From the NCBI GenBank assembly GCA_036250195.1, contig JAVHZZ010000010.1, positions 109,514,778-109,578,777 on the forward strand: 64,000 nt of DNA, given 5' to 3'. Below, piece by piece: positions 43,431 to 54,720 of the stretch. The notes beneath the pieces are model-generated. The model was not told the origin of the DNA. It saw nothing but the letters and a program-made list of their open reading frames with translations, and did no database searches. Each line of letters opens with the position of its first letter. The stretch's first letter is position 1. The stretch comes from Mixophyes australis. Taxonomy: Eukaryota > Chordata > Amphibia > Anura > Limnodynastidae. Position numbers and translations under genes: made by a program.

Positions 43431-44584
43431 TTATTTGGCAAGCTCTGGTTTTGTGTCTGTTATTTATTAGTAGAAAAAGAAGTAAAAAGAAGGACTTATT
43501 ATTATGTGAGAATCATTTTATTAGTGAACGTTACTAGCAGTATTTTTGTACAATGCAGCTTGTATTTTAGGTGGAGTAGACCTTTAGTTATAATCTTAAA
43601 ATACCTATGTGATTGTGCTCATTAATTATTAACAAGGATTTGCCTTCGGGTAATTTTGGCTTTGATAAGAAATAAAAGGGTGACAAATTGTGAGTGCCGT
43701 CATTAAAACCTTACCAGAGCCCCTCATTACATCGTCTGTCAGCAAACAGTAACCCATAAATACAAGTTTTGCAATATTTACTTACTTCACAATACAGCCG
43801 TATTATTATCATTCTCGGGAATGAGGATTGTTGCTGTTTCGCTATTAAACAACATGGAGCCTGTATATGTAATTGTAATAACGAGAGACGCGCCTTCAGT
43901 CAGGTCCCCAGGCTGTGTAATTTATACATGTAATTGATTACAATACCCACTGACAAATTCTTAGAAGAAAACAAATTGTGAGAGCGCGGTTTCCCTGGCA
44001 TCACTAGAAGTATTCTCCCGTCCGCTGTATGACCAGGGCTGTCGATGGTAATATATTTAGGGACAGAAGTAATCTATAGATGGTTTAGGATGAAGACAGA
44101 CACTTGCATAATGGTAAAAGTCCCATCCATTAAGCCCATTAAGGCCAACACTGAAATCAATGTTTAAACCACAAGAAGTAATTAGTGCAAAACACACAGA
44201 ATGGTTTGATAATTTTTTTTCGCTCACTTGGTTTAATGACATGTAAAAATAACAGATTCTTGGTGGTTTTTCAGTATTTTCTTAGAAGTGGGACACTGAT
44301 GGTGTTTTACAGAGTTACAACGTGTTTTTTGCAGAATACGATACGCTGTGTCTACTCGTTGGAGTAGGGTTTAGTTGGCGGAGGGATGATAACCTGGAGG
44401 CGGTGGCGGCATCAATCAACCAGCTGGGTTTAACAGATCAATGTACAATTCTCACCGGTCTGCATTGAGGGGAAGCTGAGATCTGTTTCTTTGCTTGGAG
44501 AGAAATGATAAAATGAACAAATAGAGGATTGGAAAGTTATATAAGAAGAAAAGCCAAAATAAAACATAACTTACCAATAGCCAG
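43431..44584. other. Unassigned DNA, partly repeat-free
   Basis: 43600-43990 is unique-looking with ATTTATACATGTAATTGATT and TTTGATAAGAAATAAAAGGG; a candidate conserved element at best. Nothing coding is recognised. Confidence 0.25.
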
Positions 44585-44690
44585 GGGCATGGCGTAGCCG
44601 GAGCGAGTGGAGCAGATGCTCCGGGCTCCTCCCGTCATGCAAGTCCCCAGCAGCGGGACAGGGGGCGTGACCACGGCTCCATAGGGGCAT
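44585..44690. repeat. hAT-type MITE fragment
   Basis: CCAGGGGCATGGCGTAGCCG starts like a hAT terminus (CAGGGGC) and is followed by GC-rich text. It abuts the Tc1 relic. The other end is missing. Confidence 0.4.
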
Positions 44691-44699
44691 GGAAACATG

Positions 44700-45450
44700 G
44701 ACAATCTCAAGAATACAAATCAAACTGCAGAGAAAAGTACATCAGCTCTATGTCTACAGAAAGTGATATGAAAAGACTCCTTCCCTACAGTCACACATAG
44801 AGGGGGTCAGTGATGATTTGGGGTTTGCTGTGCTGCCTCTGGCACTGGGTGTCTTGAATGTGTGCATGGCCTCATGAACTCCGGAGATTACTAGGTCATT
44901 CTGGAACCAGTGTCAGAAATCTGGGTCTCCATTGAAGGTCATGGGTCTTCCAGCAAGACAGTGATCTCAAACACATTTCCAAAAGCACCAGCAATGGTTC
45001 AACACAAGACGCTGGACTCTTTCTGAAGAGGCAGCAATGAGTCCAGGTCTATATCCCACATATCACCTGCGGAGAGCTCTGAGAACAGCAGTTGAGAGAA
45101 GACCCCTTGATATCTGGGAGAACTGGAGCAGCTTGTACAAGAAGAGTGGAGCAGACTGAGAGGTGCCGGAAGCTCATCCATGGCTATAGGAAGCAGCTGA
45201 TTGCAGTTATTGTAATCAAAGGTTGTCCTACCAAATATTAAGTCTGGGGTATCAATAACTTTGTCAGTGCCATTTCTTTCTATTTTCTGCCTTAAACGTA
45301 TATATAGTATTAAATTCATCATCAAAACAAAGTAATATTACCTGAGAAAGAATTGTGGAGACTAAATACTTCTGCTAATTTCAACTTATGTTTAGAGGAA
45401 ATTGTGAGTTATTTGAACAAAGTGCAAGTGTTCCAATATTGAATATACAA
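44700..45450 (+). pseudogene. Tc1/mariner transposase relic, C-terminal half
   Basis: The plus strand carries broken frames with Tc1 signatures: GFAVLPLALGVLNVCMAS around 44825-44875; a VFQQDSDLKHISKS block at about 44945-44988, where the Asp is the second catalytic residue; and SPGLYPTYHLRRAL at about 45041-45082. In active Tc1 enzymes the last motif has Glu (PIEHLW); here that codon is TAT (45061-45063), so the catalytic triad is broken as well as the frame. The 3' flank to 45450 is element non-coding sequence. The N-terminal half and left terminus are absent. Confidence 0.85.
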
Positions 45451-47854
45451 GATATACTGTTCCTATGTGATGTAAGGAAAATATGTATAGCATATGGTCA
45501 CTTGTTCTGTATTTCTGTGCTTTTGCAATATGGATTATTAAAAAACAACAACTATTGGTAATATTATAAATATACTATCTCCGCTATTTAATATAGGAAT
45601 ATTATTTACTCACTATATAGTCATTCAAGAGTTTTCCAAAATAAATACCCAGCAAGAGGAAGACTCCTTATTGTTTATCCTATTACGAAATGTATCTCAG
45701 GAAGGCCGAACTTGCCGAAAACCAGAAAGTTATCCCATCCCCCCCCCAGGTTTGGCTTTTCTCATACAATAGAAATGGTGACCGCGTTCACCTCAAAACC
45801 TGGCAACGTTTACCCATTGGCTGCGGGAATGGAAAACAACGTTTGAGGCTAAAATATCCGCTCCCTCCAGTCTACAGAAAAACCAGATGCTTCATCTCCA
45901 AACTGCCAATTTCATTCTTCCTATTTTCTTCCCTTGTATTATTATTAGTTTATTTCTCAGGACACTGATTCCTTACGTGTCGTCAAACCTAGTAGAAAAT
46001 ACAGCAAAACAAATTTGGACAATACCCTGGTTACGAAAGTCGGAAAGCGAATTCCTCCTATTGTGCTCAGCAGTTAAAATTCATTCTCTGAAAACATAGC
46101 AAAACGTGTCGATAGGAAAGCGAAATGTAATCTGCGCCTTTCAGTAAACGCTGGAGTGTGGCGTTATACCGTTACAGATCAGATGTCCTACGCTGGATTT
46201 ATGTAGCGCGGCTTTGGCCAAAATCAGTCATTTCTCTCTTCATAGAGTTTTGTTTGACTAGAACTGCCTGCAATATTCAATTTACTGTTCCCGTTCACAC
46301 CTCATCAAGGCCACTTTTACTGGGTTTATGAATTCTATGCATGTGCCGGATAGTGGTGTACAGCCAGACCACTAAATGGAACAAAAAATATACACTCTCG
46401 CAGCTGATTTCCAATTCATGAACACATAGGGGGTAATCTTCAGGACTACGCATCAGTACAGGCTTCAGAAAATGCGCGTAGGATTTAAAATAAATAAATA
46501 CTAGTCTTTAAAAGAAAATTATAACCTCTACAAGTTCCTGCAATAAGTTGTTTTCGTTTTTAAATGTGACCTTTGAAGATGTATATCTTTGAAATAGTTT
46601 CTCAATAATTTACGAAACCATAGGGAAGCAATTTTTGTATGGGTCTCTAATTGGGGGAGGGCACGCCCTTCTAAATCGCTAAGCCCACTGCGTACCATTC
46701 CGTTATAATGACCTGCCTTGAGTCCATTGAGTATGTCCGAGCACTTCCAACGACAACAGAAAAGACTTGAGATTTGGTATCAAGAGTCCCACTTTTTTCT
46801 TGCATGCATATAAAGATGTGCTGAGTTGCTGATGTACCCCCTTCCCCTTTGGGGTCCAGCCCACACAATACCACCTGGGAAGTAAACTTGGCAAAAATCG
46901 GGTCACGACGTTTAGGGCCATAGGGGCTCTGGCTATAGTGAAGTTAATTAAAGGAGTGTTGTCAGACAGGCTGGGGATAGTGTACTGCAAAACTTCCACA
47001 TCTCTCAGCTTCTAGCAGTCCCAATTATCCCAGCGTACACACACAGTACCGCTCTATTTCTGCCTCTGTGCAGTAAATCTACAAAATTCAGGATACATCA
47101 TGTTTCCATAATTCTATTTCCAGACTAAAACCTCCCACTGATATAAGAAGTCAGGCATTGATATGTGGGGAAGACCCCAACTCTACATTGGCTACTTGTG
47201 CTCACCAAAGAGGAGCCAGCTTAGTGAGTGTAACCCACCCACTGGTAGGATGGTAGTTACAGGTTAGAGATCATAAGGTATCAGTGGTAACCTGCAACTA
47301 ACCATGGTGTTTCCGGGACTCTCACATTGGGTTTGGTCTTCTGAACCTGAATGGACAGGCTGTAAGTCAGCTAAGTGACCAATCCTGGATGTTTGTGCCA
47401 GGAGCGGGATTGGTCTAGCTGGCAGTATATAGGTTGGTGTGGAGCTTAGCTCGGGGTTAGCCATGTAGTCTGTGCTTATGGGTGGCTGTGGTCCACTGTG
47501 ATAATCTGCCTGAGCCTCTGTCTTTTAGAGAGGTCGAAAGTTGTGGCTCAACCCAGGTTTCCCCCTACCAAGTCCCAGGCTGTACCATGAGAAAGAGGGG
47601 GGTCTGTATGAATATGTCATAGATTACTCGGTGCCCCCGAGGTGCAGGCAGCCTGGAATTTACTCCAACACTCACCGCATTCATATATCTCGCCATGCCC
47701 ACCCATGTAAGCACATGTAACTGTATACCGCATTGACGGGCTTAAGGTGTTACATCCTCCAGCCAATCAGAGGCCTCACAATAAAACTAATTAATTGGCA
47801 GAAACCTGCACAGTGAAACAGAAGACTATCCCACCTTGGGGGAGGCCACACACG
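45451..47854. other. Unassigned DNA
   Basis: 46600-47000 and 47180-47640 have a repeat-like, less AT-rich texture. The latter contains GGCAGTATATAGGTTGG followed by a leader-like stretch and could be an LTR. No termini or coding motifs were established. Confidence 0.3.
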
Positions 47855-48893
47855 GGGCCTAGTTCATTAAGGCACCTAAATGCCGATACGTGCTGTCTTT
47901 TGCGTAAAATCGCTCTGTGCATGCCCAGAAACAAACCATACACCAGAGAACACAGCAACGTCCAATTCATCGACGAGCGCAAAGGACCCTTACTACTGTC
48001 TACGATTTCATGGGCGCATGCACATAGTTAATGTATAGTAAGGCTGTACAAAGCTGGAGCACACAGCAGCGTCTGATTCAAGCTTTGGGCAGCCCTTAGT
48101 TATGTGATTCTCTTTCACATCACTTGTACCAGCTACGGGTCAGGTGTAAGTGCTGATTACTAGTGATGACGGCTGTGTATACAGCTAGAACATGTGTTTG
48201 TATCAGGAGAAACTGTAACAATGTATTTTATGTACAGTAGACATTAATAACATCCTAATAAATGTATGTTATGGGGTAAAAATGGAAAAAAAATGTTTTG
48301 TCCTTATTGACTATGGGCCTGATTCATTGAGAATCTTAACTTAAGAAACTTCTTATTTCAGTCTCCTGGACAAAACCATGTTACAATGCAAGGGGTGCAA
48401 ATTAGTATTCTGTTTTGCACATAAGTTAAATACTGACCGTATTTTCATGTAGCACACAAATACTTGATAGATTATTTGTACACTGAAATTTAAAGTTGAT
48501 ATTTGTGTGCTACATGAAAAACAGTCAGTATTTAACTTTTGTGCAAAACAGAATACTAATTTGCACCCCTTGCATTGTAACATTGTTTTGTCCAGGAGAC
48601 TTAAATAAGAAGTTTCTTAAGTTAAGATTCTTAATGAATCAGGCCCCATATTATTAACAGGTGACATTAATTGAATATTTTTGTTTTCTGTGTGTCCTGT
48701 TGGGACTTAATATTCCACATGTGCTAGGTGTATCCTTCATCCTGGTAGAGCAGAGCGGACCTAGAGCATCAACAGACGTATCGTTACATCGGCTCCTTGT
48801 TGGATACAATTTATGTCTGTTTTTGTTTTGTTTGTTTTTTAAAAAAACCTCCACACAATCCGTACGTTTTGCGTGCCTTAATGAATCAGGCCC
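47855..48893. mobile_element. Non-autonomous DNA element, interrupted by a relative
   Basis: The left end GGGCCTAGTTCATTAAGGCA and the reverse complement of the right end, GGGCCTGATTCATTAAGGCA, differ at two of 20 positions. The element measures 1,039 bp, of which 333 bp is the fold-back MITE at 48315-48647. No coding sequence. The target duplication is unclear. Confidence 0.65.
48315..48647. mobile_element. Fold-back MITE with arms of about 150 bp
   Basis: Almost the whole element is one palindrome. GGGCCTGATTCATTGAGAAT, CTTAACTTAAGAAACTTCTT, ACAATGCAAGGGGTGCAAAT and AGCACACAAATA on the left are mirrored on the right with only a few mismatches, around a centre at about 48480. It contains one ATTTGCAC, at the position where the hAT element entered its relative at 22.9 kb. 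Confidence 0.9.
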
Positions 48894-49210
48894 ACTATGG
48901 ATATATTCACACAATTAACCTTAAAGCACACAAGGCACCTAAACTAAAAATAACAGCTTGTTCTAATATTGCAATACAAGTTGATAAGGTTCCTATCTCA
49001 AAGAGCTTGCACTCTAGTCCAATAGTTTAAAACGTACAGATAGCACAGTGCAAACAAAATGCAAAAAGTCAGAATTAGTACTGATCACTACTGGTAAAGT
49101 GGTAGCTTCACTCCCATCGGTCTGCACATTTTTATTGTGAGCCTCCGGGATGAAGCCTTCAGTAGGGATTTAATCATTTACAAGATATATAGATATACAT
49201 TTATCATTTG

Positions 49211-49268
<58 letters not shown>

Positions 49269-50153
49269 AATATATTCTAGCATTAACCTGTTTTCCTATG
49301 CTCAGTGTATAATTCCAGCGAGCTGATATTAACCGCTCTAGCTTTGGATAAGTAAACTCTCAAAGCATTATGGGATAATAATGGCTTAACTGTCATTATC
49401 CATTGCTGAAATTCCTAATGTTTCACAATGCTATAACTCAACTCATGTAATTGACCTGTACAGTCCTCCTGATTACCATGATAATTACCTAGCACTGCAT
49501 ATTCTCAAAGAATTTGTATTGCTAAGACGAAAAAATGAACCCCACCCCCACCCCCCACAACAATTTCATGAAAATAAGTGTCCCAGTAATTACACGTCCT
49601 GAAGGTTATAGATAAAATGTGTAGCATGGGCAGAATCTTCCAGCGTATTGCGCCATGCTAATGAGGTACCCAGGCGGCTTACATGATCACAGTACTGAGG
49701 AGCGAGAGGCGCAGAGGTGCCGTAATCAAATGCTCCAGTAATCAAGTAGTACATTTTTTTGGGCAAAGCGTTCATTGGTTGTGAAGTGATGGAGCCAATT
49801 AAACAGACACGATTATAAATCCGCATTCAGACAGTGGAACGTAGTCCCCCAGCGTTTGCAGCAAATGAAATAAAGATGAAGTTTTCAGTCCAGCTTCCCG
49901 TCTCCATATGAATGTAACTATGACGTCATTTCATTGAATTACTGCCACGTAAAGTGCTATTTGATCCTAAGCAGGCGATAGCTCACCTTCTGCTATGTTA
50001 TCTATGCCGCACTAATAACAGATGATAGAGGCAAAGGGGCTTATTTATCAAAGGACAACATTTTTGATGATTGCTGCAGTACTTCAGCCGCCACAGTTGT
50101 TATTACCCCTGGCGACATTGATTAACAATGTATTGACTTGGTATCTGCACCTA
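48894..50153. other. Unassigned DNA with a long (TA)n
   Basis: (TA)n at about 49214-49264. The flank 49270-49880 is repeat-free (AAAGCATTATGGGATAATAA, ATTACCATGATAATTACCTA) and may be unique conserved DNA. No genes. Confidence 0.3.
49214..49264. repeat. (TA)n microsatellite
   Basis: About 25 uninterrupted TA units. Confidence 0.95.
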
Positions 50154-50710
50154 TACACTGATCAGCCACACATTAAAACCACCTGCCTAATATTGTGTAG
50201 TTCCCCCTTGTACCACCAAAACAGCTCTGACCCATTGAGGCATGGATTCTACAAGACCTCTGAAGGTGTCCTGTGGTATCTGGCACCAAGATGTTAGCAG
50301 CAGATCCTTTAAGTCCTCTAAGTTGGGAGGTGGGGCCTCTATGGATCGGAGTTGTTTTTCCAGCACTTCCCACAGATTCTCGATAGGATTGAAATCTCAG
50401 GAGTTTGGAGGCCAAGTCAACACTCTTTGCCATATTCCTCAAACTATTCCTGCAGTGTGGCAGGGAGCATTATCCTGCTGAAAAAGGCCACTGCCATTAG
50501 GGAATACTGTTGCCATAAAAGGGTGTACTTGGTCTGCAACAATGTTCAGGTAGGTGGTACATGCCATAGTAACATCAACATGAATGCCAGTACCCAAGGT
50601 TTCCCAGCAGAACATTGCCCAGAGCATTGCCTCCGCCGACTTGCCTTCTTCCCACAGTGCATCCTGGTGCCATCTCTTCCCCAGGTAAATGAAGCACCCG
50701 GCCGTCCATA
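50154..50710 (-). pseudogene. Tc1/mariner relic A, C-terminal half
   Basis: The left terminus TACACTGATCAGCCACACAT is recognisable as a Tc1-type inverted end. On the minus strand the text codes for GLFQQDNAPCHTA (second catalytic Asp, about 50455-50495) and, in a shifted frame near 50370-50395, FNPIENLWE with the catalytic Glu. At least one frameshift separates the two. The element stops abruptly at about 50710, where relic B begins, so B has probably inserted into A at a TA site. The remainder of A is not seen beyond B. Confidence 0.88.
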
Positions 50711-51021
50711 TACTATATGGACAAAAGTATTCGGACACTTGACCAATGCACCAACAGGGACTGTAATGTCAATGTATTCAAACACGTATACTTTAATATG
50801 GAGTTGGTGTCCCCTTCTGCAGCGATAAGAGCTTCCACTCTTTTTGGAAGGCTTTCCACAAGATGTTGGAGTGTTTCTGTGGGAATTTGTGCCCATTCAT
50901 TCTGTAGAGCATTGATGAGGTCAGACACTGATGTTGGATAAGAAGGCCTGGCTCACAATTTCCGTTCCAGTTCATTTCAAAGGTGTTCGATGAGGTTGAA
51001 GTCAGGGCTCTGTTTGGGGGA

Positions 51022-51189
51022 GTTTGGGGAAGGCCCTTTTCTATTCCAACATGACTGTGCCCCAGTGCACAAAGCAAGGACTACTAGTCAAGTTTTTCCA
51101 CACCGAACTCATCAAACCATGTCTTTGTAGTCCTTGCTTTGTGCACTGGGGCACAGTCATGTTGGAATAGAAAAGGGCCTTCCCCAAAC
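51022..51189. repeat. Perfect 63-bp inverted duplication
   Basis: 51022-51084 is the exact reverse complement of 51127-51189, with a 42-bp spacer. The right arm fits the order of the Tc1 element, so the left arm is probably the added copy. Confidence 0.95.
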
Positions 51190-51340
51190 TGTTGCCACAA
51201 AGTTGGAAGTATAGCATTGTCCAAAATGACTTGGCATGGTGAAGCATTAAGATTGCCCTTCACTGGAGATAAAGGTCCTAGCCCAAACTGCCCCTTACCA
51301 TTATCCCTCCTCCATCAAACTTCACAGTTGGTATAATGCA

Positions 51341-51718
51341 TCATCATCATTTATTTATATAGCGCCACTAATTCCGCAGCGCTGTACAGAGAACTCATTC
51401 ACATCAGTCCCTGCCCCATTGGAGCTTACAGTCTAAATTCCCTAATATAGACACACACTCACCCACAGACATAGACAGAGAGGGAGGGATACAGACAGAC
51501 AGAGAGAGAGAGAGACTAGGGTCAATTTTGATAGCAGCCAATTAACCTACTAGTATGTTTTTGGAGTTTGGGAGGAAACCGGAGCACCTGGAGGAAACCC
51601 ACGCAAGCACGGGGAGAACATACAAACTCCACACAGATAAGGCCATGGTCGGGAATCGAACTCATGACCCCAGTGCTGTGAGGCAGCAGTGCTAACCACT
51701 AGGCCACTGTGCTGCCCC
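51341..51718 (-). mobile_element. tRNA-derived SINE (V-SINE-like), full length with target duplication
   Basis: Flanked by AATGCA at 51335-51340 and 51719-51724. On the minus strand it has an A-box region (TGGCCTAGTGGTTAGCA), a B box (GTTCGATTCC), the core TGTGGAGTTTGTATGTTCTC, a GA-rich/CT-rich expansion at 51475-51515, and the tail GGCGCTATATAAATAAATGA with (TGA)n. It lies inside Tc1 relic B, so it is younger than B. This is the best copy in the window for defining the family. Confidence 0.92.
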
Positions 51719-51959
51719 AATGCAGTCAGGCAGGTAACATTCTCCAGGCATCCGCCACACCTAGACTCACCCATCTGACTGCCAAACAGAGAAGCGTGAT
51801 TCGTCACTCCACAGAACACGTTTCCACAGCTCCGCAGTCCAGTGTCGGTGTGCTTTACACCACTCCATCTGACGCTTGGCATCGGTCTTGGTGATGTGAG
51901 GCTGGAATGCAGCTGCTCGGCCATGGAAACCCATTCCATTAAGTTCCCGCTACACTATG

Positions 51960-52515
51960 CTGCTCTCTGCATTATATAGAGGTCATTAGAATGCTTTCTC
52001 ACTGTATTAGACACCACTGTGCACTCTCTATTGTATATAGGCCAAATTCTATATAGTGCCCTAGAATCTATGTAATGTATATCAGTCACTCGATTGATCT
52101 CTGTATTGTATGGAGGTCTCTAGAACCCTCTCCATATTGTACAAATCTGTAGAATGCTTTTTGTATTGTATATAGGTAACTATAATGATTTCTGTGCTGT
52201 ATAATTCACTAAAATGCACTCTGTATTGTATAGAGGTTGTTAGAATGATCTCTGTACTACACAGAGGTCAAGAGAATGCTGTCTGTATTACATATAGATC
52301 ACTATGGTGCTCTTTGTATCGTATAGAGGTTGCTAGAATAATCTCTGTATAGTACAGAGGTCACTAGAATGCTCTGTACTGTATACAGGTCAGTAGAATG
52401 CTGTCTGTATTGTATATTGATCACTATAGTGCTGTCTGTATTGTATAACATAGAGGTCACTAGAATGCTCTCTATATTAAACGGGGGCCACTTAAATACT
52501 CTTTGTCTGTTACTA
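51960..52515. repeat. Degenerate tandem repeat of about 30-37 bp
   Basis: Variants of CTGTATTGTATAGAGGTCAC and TAGAATG(C/A)T(C/T)T recur about 15 times with variable length. The array begins directly after the truncated Tc1 relic B. Confidence 0.8.
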
Positions 52516-52739
52516 GATTGCTGTAGAGGGGTGAAACAGTATTTGCATTTTTCCTTCCATGTTTTTAATAATTGACCCTTAATAACCCTTAAAATTAGCA
52601 TGCAATAAAACACAACATCAGTACTCACACATCAGACGGTAGAATGTTTGACTTAAAGAAATTTAAACCTTATTTCAACATACACCTATTATAAACTGTA
52701 CATCATGCTCACACCGAACGCACTCTATATATTTCACCG
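52516..52739. other. Unassigned DNA
   Basis: Nothing recognised. Confidence 0.35.
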
Positions 52740-53960
52740 TGTTCCTTGAATTTTTTTAATTAATAGCCAGCCAGCTAATTAACCTTGCTGCATGCAAGAT
52801 AAAGCCATGTGTTTCTGTGAGCACTGCAGACAATGGGAGCTGGACAGAAATGTTGAAATATCAGAACCTTTTAACCGCTGTATATTTTCCCAAGACCAAC
52901 ACACTTTCCAGGCCTGAGTGTTATTTAATTATACAAAATTGCAGACGATTGTTGTTGGTGGTCTGCAGAAAGGCCGTGGTCTGTTTAGAAAGTGCTCAGT
53001 CTATTATCAGATGTTTGAAACGCTTTATGCAGGAGAATGAAACCTCTTTACAGCGTGACGTTCAATGGCCGGTTAGAAGGGCTTTAGTCTCAGAGCTCTT
53101 GTCTTGCAGGAAATTGCTTTCACACAGTCTATATGATAAGTCTCATTAACTTCTAATTTAGCCTGTTTGGTCTTTTTTTCAATAACCATAGCACTGTTGA
53201 TAGCAAAGAGCTAGGAAGGGGGGCAGAGAAAAAAAAACAATAAAATAATAAAATGCTTTTCACACTTCCAAGTTTTAATTGATGTTTACATCCCACTAAT
53301 TCATTCCAGGTTGCTCACCAGCAGCGCATTTCAATTACCAGCACTGCAAAGCCTTAAGGAGCAGGGAATGTAATAAATATAGGGAAAGGTGCCTCCTGGG
53401 ATTGCTTATTAACTCCCTCTGCGCCAGAAGAGTTGGAAACACATCGCTTTGCTATAACAAGACACACTTGACGGACCCTCTAGCAGGAAAGTAATTAAAT
53501 CCTGCAAAACAGAAACAAGGTTGCACTAAATTGTGGTGAAATCTTTGTTTTCAATTTGTGACAATGTCAACATAACAGTGTCTGCAATTTGCCTTTTTGT
53601 TAGTTCTCCAGGAAATCTGTATTTTGTGGAAAATGACGGCTCGCTCAGTGATCTGCGTTTAGCTGAAACACAAGAATTACCCCCAATGATGGCGCTAGCA
53701 GAGCCGCACTCTGTTTTGGACTGTTCTTTAAGTAAAAAGATGAGAATTTCGTGCTTGACTGGGTATTGAGAGACGAGGCAATAGACTGCTAAACTTGAGT
53801 AATCACTGTGTCCCAGAGGAATGCCTCAAATGGGGCTGGTCGAAATCCTTGAAATCTTAGCCGTCTGCACGCTGCATAGGCTTTAACATTTCATGAGATT
53901 CATTATAGTAGGGGGACTTAATACAAGTGTCTTCTGATTACAGAAGTTCCATTAAAAGTT
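52740..53960. other. Long repeat-free block (candidate conserved non-coding element)
   Basis: About 1.2 kb without tandem repeats, inverted repeats or element ends. Motifs include TTTTTTTAATTAATAGCC, CAGCTAATTAACC, CCCACTAATTCATTCC and AAAGTAATTAAATCC. Two open frames (52817-53149, from GTG; 53533-53769) show no domain and are probably chance. It is the longest unique block in the window and the best candidate for a regulatory element. Confidence 0.28.
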
Positions 53961-54640
53961 CTCACCAGCCAGCTTTCCATAGAGAAGCAGCGATAGGAAT
54001 GAAATCTCCATTCACCTCAGTCAGTTCTCCTGTGACAAAATTTCATTACAGTCAGGCAGTGGAGAAGCTCAAACAGATGGCGTATAAATTATAAAGACTC
54101 CTTGTCTAGTAAGCGTACACACCTAACACTGGACCTTATTACTATTTTATGTGCAGGGCAGAGAATTGTATGCAGATTTCTGCTCATCTTGGCTAAACAG
54201 CACTTTCCTGTAACTCTAAAGGAAAAGAGAGAATATGCAAAACGATCGGTGTAGGAAAATAACATATTAACATGGCGTCTGTGAACTGTATCCAATCAGT
54301 TCCTTTCCACTGGCGTGTGTATGAAACAATTAAAATCAAATTTATATTGCACTTCCTTAATTTATGCTGTCATTAATATAATAAACAAACAAGTGTTAAA
54401 TCGAACAAGCCCAGAAATTATATGTTTATTCTGGGGAGAGGGGGTTAGAAGATTTGTTTAAAGCCAGTTAAATACTATTAATGTAGTGTCTGTTGCTGGG
54501 TTTAATCAATATTGTCTGCAAGTATGTAATATGTATTCTTTATAGGACTAGGAAATATAGGAGCTAAAATTATTTTCTATATTATGCAAAACCACATTTT
54601 GAATATAAATCTCTTAGTTTCTGACTCTTTCTGGTCTCAC
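53961..54640. other. Unassigned AT-rich DNA
   Basis: Nothing recognised before the minisatellite. Confidence 0.35.
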
Positions 54641-54720
54641 TTCCTTTAATGTCCAACACTTTCAGTTCTATTTGGGACTTATTGACACTTTATGTTATCC
54701 CATCATCACTATTTTGGACG

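Larger units (their letters stand above)
50711..51952 (-). pseudogene. Tc1/mariner relic B, interrupted twice
   Basis: The terminus TACTATATGGACAAAAGTAT begins a second, different Tc1-like family. The minus strand carries transposase remnants; near 51790-51810 the phrase WSDESRFSVW contains the first catalytic Asp. It is interrupted by an inverted 63-bp copy of its own sequence (51022-51084) and by a SINE (51341-51718), and it is truncated at about 51952, where a minisatellite begins. Frames are broken in several places. It is inactive. Confidence 0.87.

Noticed and set aside
52817..53149. 110-codon open frame in the repeat-free block
   Set aside because: GTG start and no domain or splice signals that convince; more likely non-coding.
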